From Colimorpha sp045591485 (GTDB lineage Bacteria; Bacteroidota; Bacteroidia; Bacteroidales; P3), in contig JAZNSV010000075.1 of assembly GCA_045591485.1 (NCBI GenBank), positions 1 to 7,937 on the forward strand: DNA of 7,937 bases. Reading direction: 5' to 3'. A program made the position numbers and the translations under genes. Numbering within the stretch: the stretch's first letter is position 1; the number at the start of each line of letters is the position of its first letter. The notes beneath the pieces were generated by a model. It was given only the letters and a program-made list of their open reading frames with translations. It did no database searches and was not told where the DNA came from. This document shows, piece by piece, positions 6,005-7,937 of the stretch.

Positions 6005-6025
6005 CCACATTACAAAATCCAATAC

Positions 6026-7876
6026 ATGAAACGCATCATCTTAAGCGCACTGACGCTTATGGCCACGATCGGGCTGAGTGCTGCCGAGGTGCCGCAAAAT
6101 GCACTTCGCCAAGCGGCGGTCAATTTTTGGAACACCTACCGCCCGGCAACGATGAAAGCCATCGGCCCAACAGACCTGCAGGCTGTGTCCGTCGACGGCA
6201 TGACGCATCTGGGCATCTATGTGATGGGAGAAGAAGGCTTTGTCATCCTGGCCGACGACGACCGGGTGCGCCCTGTGCTGGCCTATTCGTTCGACAGCCC
6301 CTTCCCTGCTGTGCCGCATCCTTCGCTGCAGAGCTGGCTGGCCAACTACGAAGCCCAGATAGACTACGTCTCAAAGCAGGCCTTTGCCGCACCCGCATGG
6401 GTCAGTGCAGAATGGGACAAGCTGCTGAACGGCACCGTGCCGCCAGTGCCGCTAACCCTGGTCAACGTGCCGGCCCTCTGCTCTACACGATGGAACCAGT
6501 CCGACATGGGCAACACCTACAACCGCCTGTGCCCCTTCGACTCAACATACAACGAACGCACAGTGGTTGGCTGCGTAGCCACCGCCATGGCACAAATCAT
6601 GAAATACTGGAACCACCCGTCGCATGGCGTCGGCAGCCACACCTACACTCCCGTCACATGGCCAGGCTACGACACCCTCTACGGCACCCTCAGCGCCGAC
6701 TTCGGCAACACCACCTACCAATGGGAATACATGCCCAACTACCTGAACGTCACTTCGGCGCCCCATCAAATCAACGCCGTTGCCACCCTCTCCTACCACT
6801 GCGGTGTGGCTGTAGACATGATGTATGGGCCTTCGTCCACCGGCGGCAGCGGGGCCTACACCATCAGCTGGGGCGACGAGGTGCCCGGCTCCGACGTCGC
6901 CCTGCGCGACTACTTCCGCTACAACGAGTCGCTCCACGGCGAATACCGGTCCAACTACGACAGCGCAACATGGGCCGGCATGATTGAGGCCGACCTTGAG
7001 GCCGGACGGCCCATACTCTACACCGGCGACGACAACACCTCCGGCCACGCCTTTGTGCTTGACGGATCGGACCTACAGAACCGCTACCACTTCAACTGGG
7101 GCTGGGGCGGCGACGGCGACGGCTTCTACGCCATCGACAACATGGCTCCGGGCGGCGGCGGCGCGGGCGGCAATGCCACCTACACATTCAACGAGGGGCA
7201 CTCGGCCATCTTCAGCATTTTCCCGAACCCCGAGACTTTCGACACCATCGACTTCTACGACACCATCTGCGACAACGTCTCGGAATACACCTACTACAAC
7301 TACGAGTTCGACGCAGTCGACGGCGACTATCAGGTGCGCCACCTCGACACCGTAGTCAACCTCCACGTCAAGGTTATTCAAGAGAAACATATTTATATAT
7401 ATAGCAACAGCCCCGACGACCACTCACAGCAACGTCAGGACTTCTGTCCGGTCGATTCGATCATTGTGCCCGAATGCACCTTCGAACGCGAAGGGTATGC
7501 CTTCCACCACTGGACGCTCAACTACGTCGGCAACGGTCAGCACTTCTACCCCGGCCAGCGCATCAAACGCAGCGGAAACTTCTCGCTCTACGCACAATGG
7601 GTCAGCGCCGACGACACCATCGGGGGCATGGGCATAGCTCAGACATTGGACGACGCCGTAGCACTCGGCCCCAACCCGACAAAAGACATCGTGTCAGTCG
7701 ACGCACCGGCAGGTGCCAAGATAACACTGTTCGACGCCATGGGCCGCATCATAGCCACAAAAACAGCCACAGACGGCAAGGTCGATTTTGACCTCACCGA
7801 CCAGGCCGCAGGCATGTTCACAGTGCAGGTGCGCACAGAAAAAGGCGTCTGCAACAAACGAGTAATCAAGCAATAG
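6026..7876 (+). CDS. C10 family (streptopain/SpeB-like) cysteine protease with T9SS-type C-terminal domain
   Basis: This is a secreted papain-like protease precursor of 616 residues. It has a signal peptide (1-20) and a Spi-type inhibitory propeptide (about 21-120; GFVILADDDRVRPVLAYS at 71-88). The catalytic domain runs about 145-400: Cys183 in VVGCVATAMAQIMKYW, VAVDMMYGPSS at 261-271 (very like SpeB), His341 in SGHAFVLDG, FNWGWGGDGDGFY at 356-368, and a glycine-rich loop 376-382. The C-terminal part holds an insert with the pattern of Bacteroidales adhesin repeats (about 410-450, starting DTICDN), an InlB B / Listeria-Bacteroides-like repeat (484-526, ending LYAQW), and a beta domain (546-616, GPNPTKD to KRVIKQ) resembling a T9SS sorting signal. 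It should be exported by T9SS and activated by loss of the propeptide. The start lies 21 bp after dsbD, so co-transcription is likely. The catalytic Cys and His are intact. Substrate is unknown. Confidence 0.93.
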   Translation: MKRIILSALTLMATIGLSAAEVPQNALRQAAVNFWNTYRPATMKAIGPTDLQAVSVDGMTHLGIYVMGEEGFVILADDDRVRPVLAYSFDSPFPAVPHPSLQSWLANYEAQIDYVSKQAFAAPAWVSAEWDKLLNGTVPPVPLTLVNVPALCSTRWNQSDMGNTYNRLCPFDSTYNERTVVGCVATAMAQIMKYWNHPSHGVGSHTYTPVTWPGYDTLYGTLSADFGNTTYQWEYMPNYLNVTSAPHQINAVATLSYHCGVAVDMMYGPSSTGGSGAYTISWGDEVPGSDVALRDYFRYNESLHGEYRSNYDSATWAGMIEADLEAGRPILYTGDDNTSGHAFVLDGSDLQNRYHFNWGWGGDGDGFYAIDNMAPGGGGAGGNATYTFNEGHSAIFSIFPNPETFDTIDFYDTICDNVSEYTYYNYEFDAVDGDYQVRHLDTVVNLHVKVIQEKHIYIYSNSPDDHSQQRQDFCPVDSIIVPECTFEREGYAFHHWTLNYVGNGQHFYPGQRIKRSGNFSLYAQWVSADDTIGGMGIAQTLDDAVALGPNPTKDIVSVDAPAGAKITLFDAMGRIIATKTATDGKVDFDLTDQAAGMFTVQVRTEKGVCNKRVIKQ

Positions 7877-7896
7877 GAAAATATTTTCAAGAAAAA

Positions 7897-7928
7897 TTTG
7901 GTCAATTGGGGAAAAGTTCGTACCTTTG
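7897..7928 (+). promoter_or_regulatory. Bacteroidota-type promoter facing out of the window
   Basis: TTTG (7897-7900), a 20-nt spacer and TACCTTTG (7921-7928) match the Bacteroidota promoter TTTG-N19/20-TAnnTTTG in full. It starts 21 bp after the protease stop. Transcription should begin about 7934-7937, so its gene lies beyond the end. Its core matches the tRNA promoter (1094-1114) at 19 of 21 positions, hinting at another stable-RNA or highly expressed gene. Confidence 0.8.
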
Positions 7929-7937
7929 CACCCGATT

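Noticed and set aside
3941..6022. 693-codon open frame on the - strand, opposite dsbD
   Set aside because: It is a compositional shadow of a GC-rich gene. The + strand frame has all DsbD redox motifs and membrane helices, while the - strand product is a Val/Ala/Glu/His-rich sequence with no recognisable domain.
5692..6987. 431-codon + strand frame across the dsbD/protease junction
   Set aside because: It is out of frame with both genes and gives an Arg/Pro/His-rich product with no motif; both true frames are strongly supported.

Overview
The window looks like chromosomal DNA of a GC-rich member of the Bacteroidota, most likely the order Bacteroidales. Three things point there. Two exported proteins end in domains that resemble type IX secretion system (T9SS) sorting signals. 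Two promoters match the Bacteroidota form TTTG-N20-TAnnTTTG, fully in one case and partly in the other. The products (a C10 streptopain-like protease, a 'Reg_prop' propeller, and an exported family often filed as 'asparagine synthetase B') are typical of this phylum. I cannot name a species. All supported genes are on the + strand.

Layout. Positions 1-265 are non-coding and repetitive: two copies of a 78-bp tandem repeat, each with a perfect 20-bp palindrome, then a 38-bp-arm inverted repeat whose arms are three 11-bp units each. A doubtful 42-codon ORF (283-411) precedes msrA (419-928), a cytoplasmic methionine-S-sulfoxide reductase. An intergenic stretch with small hairpins leads to a promoter (-7 box 1098-1105) and a class II tRNA-Leu(UAG) at 1124-1205. 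Seven octamers in exact register (consensus GAGTGACT, 1209-1264) fill nearly all the space between the tRNA and the next gene.

Positions 1274-7876 hold four closely spaced genes, with gaps of about 30, 9 and 21 nt. In order they are: an exported GATase/ThuA-like protein of unknown function; a seven-repeat beta-propeller with a T9SS-like tail; the membrane thiol:disulfide interchange protein DsbD; and a C10 cysteine protease with propeptide, an InlB-type repeat and a T9SS-like tail. A second promoter, almost identical to the tRNA promoter around its -7 box, ends the window and serves a gene beyond it.

Working together (inference): all four genes of the run encode exported or membrane proteins, so this is an envelope/secretion cluster. 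DsbD would supply reducing power to the periplasm, where the secreted proteins are processed. I see no internal promoter or terminator between the tRNA and position 7876, so the tRNA promoter may also feed the protein genes. I found no CRISPR array, transposase, toxin-antitoxin pair or recognised defence system. The most unusual structures are non-coding: the 11-bp-unit inverted repeat and the recurrence of 7-11-bp tandem repeats in several intergenic gaps.
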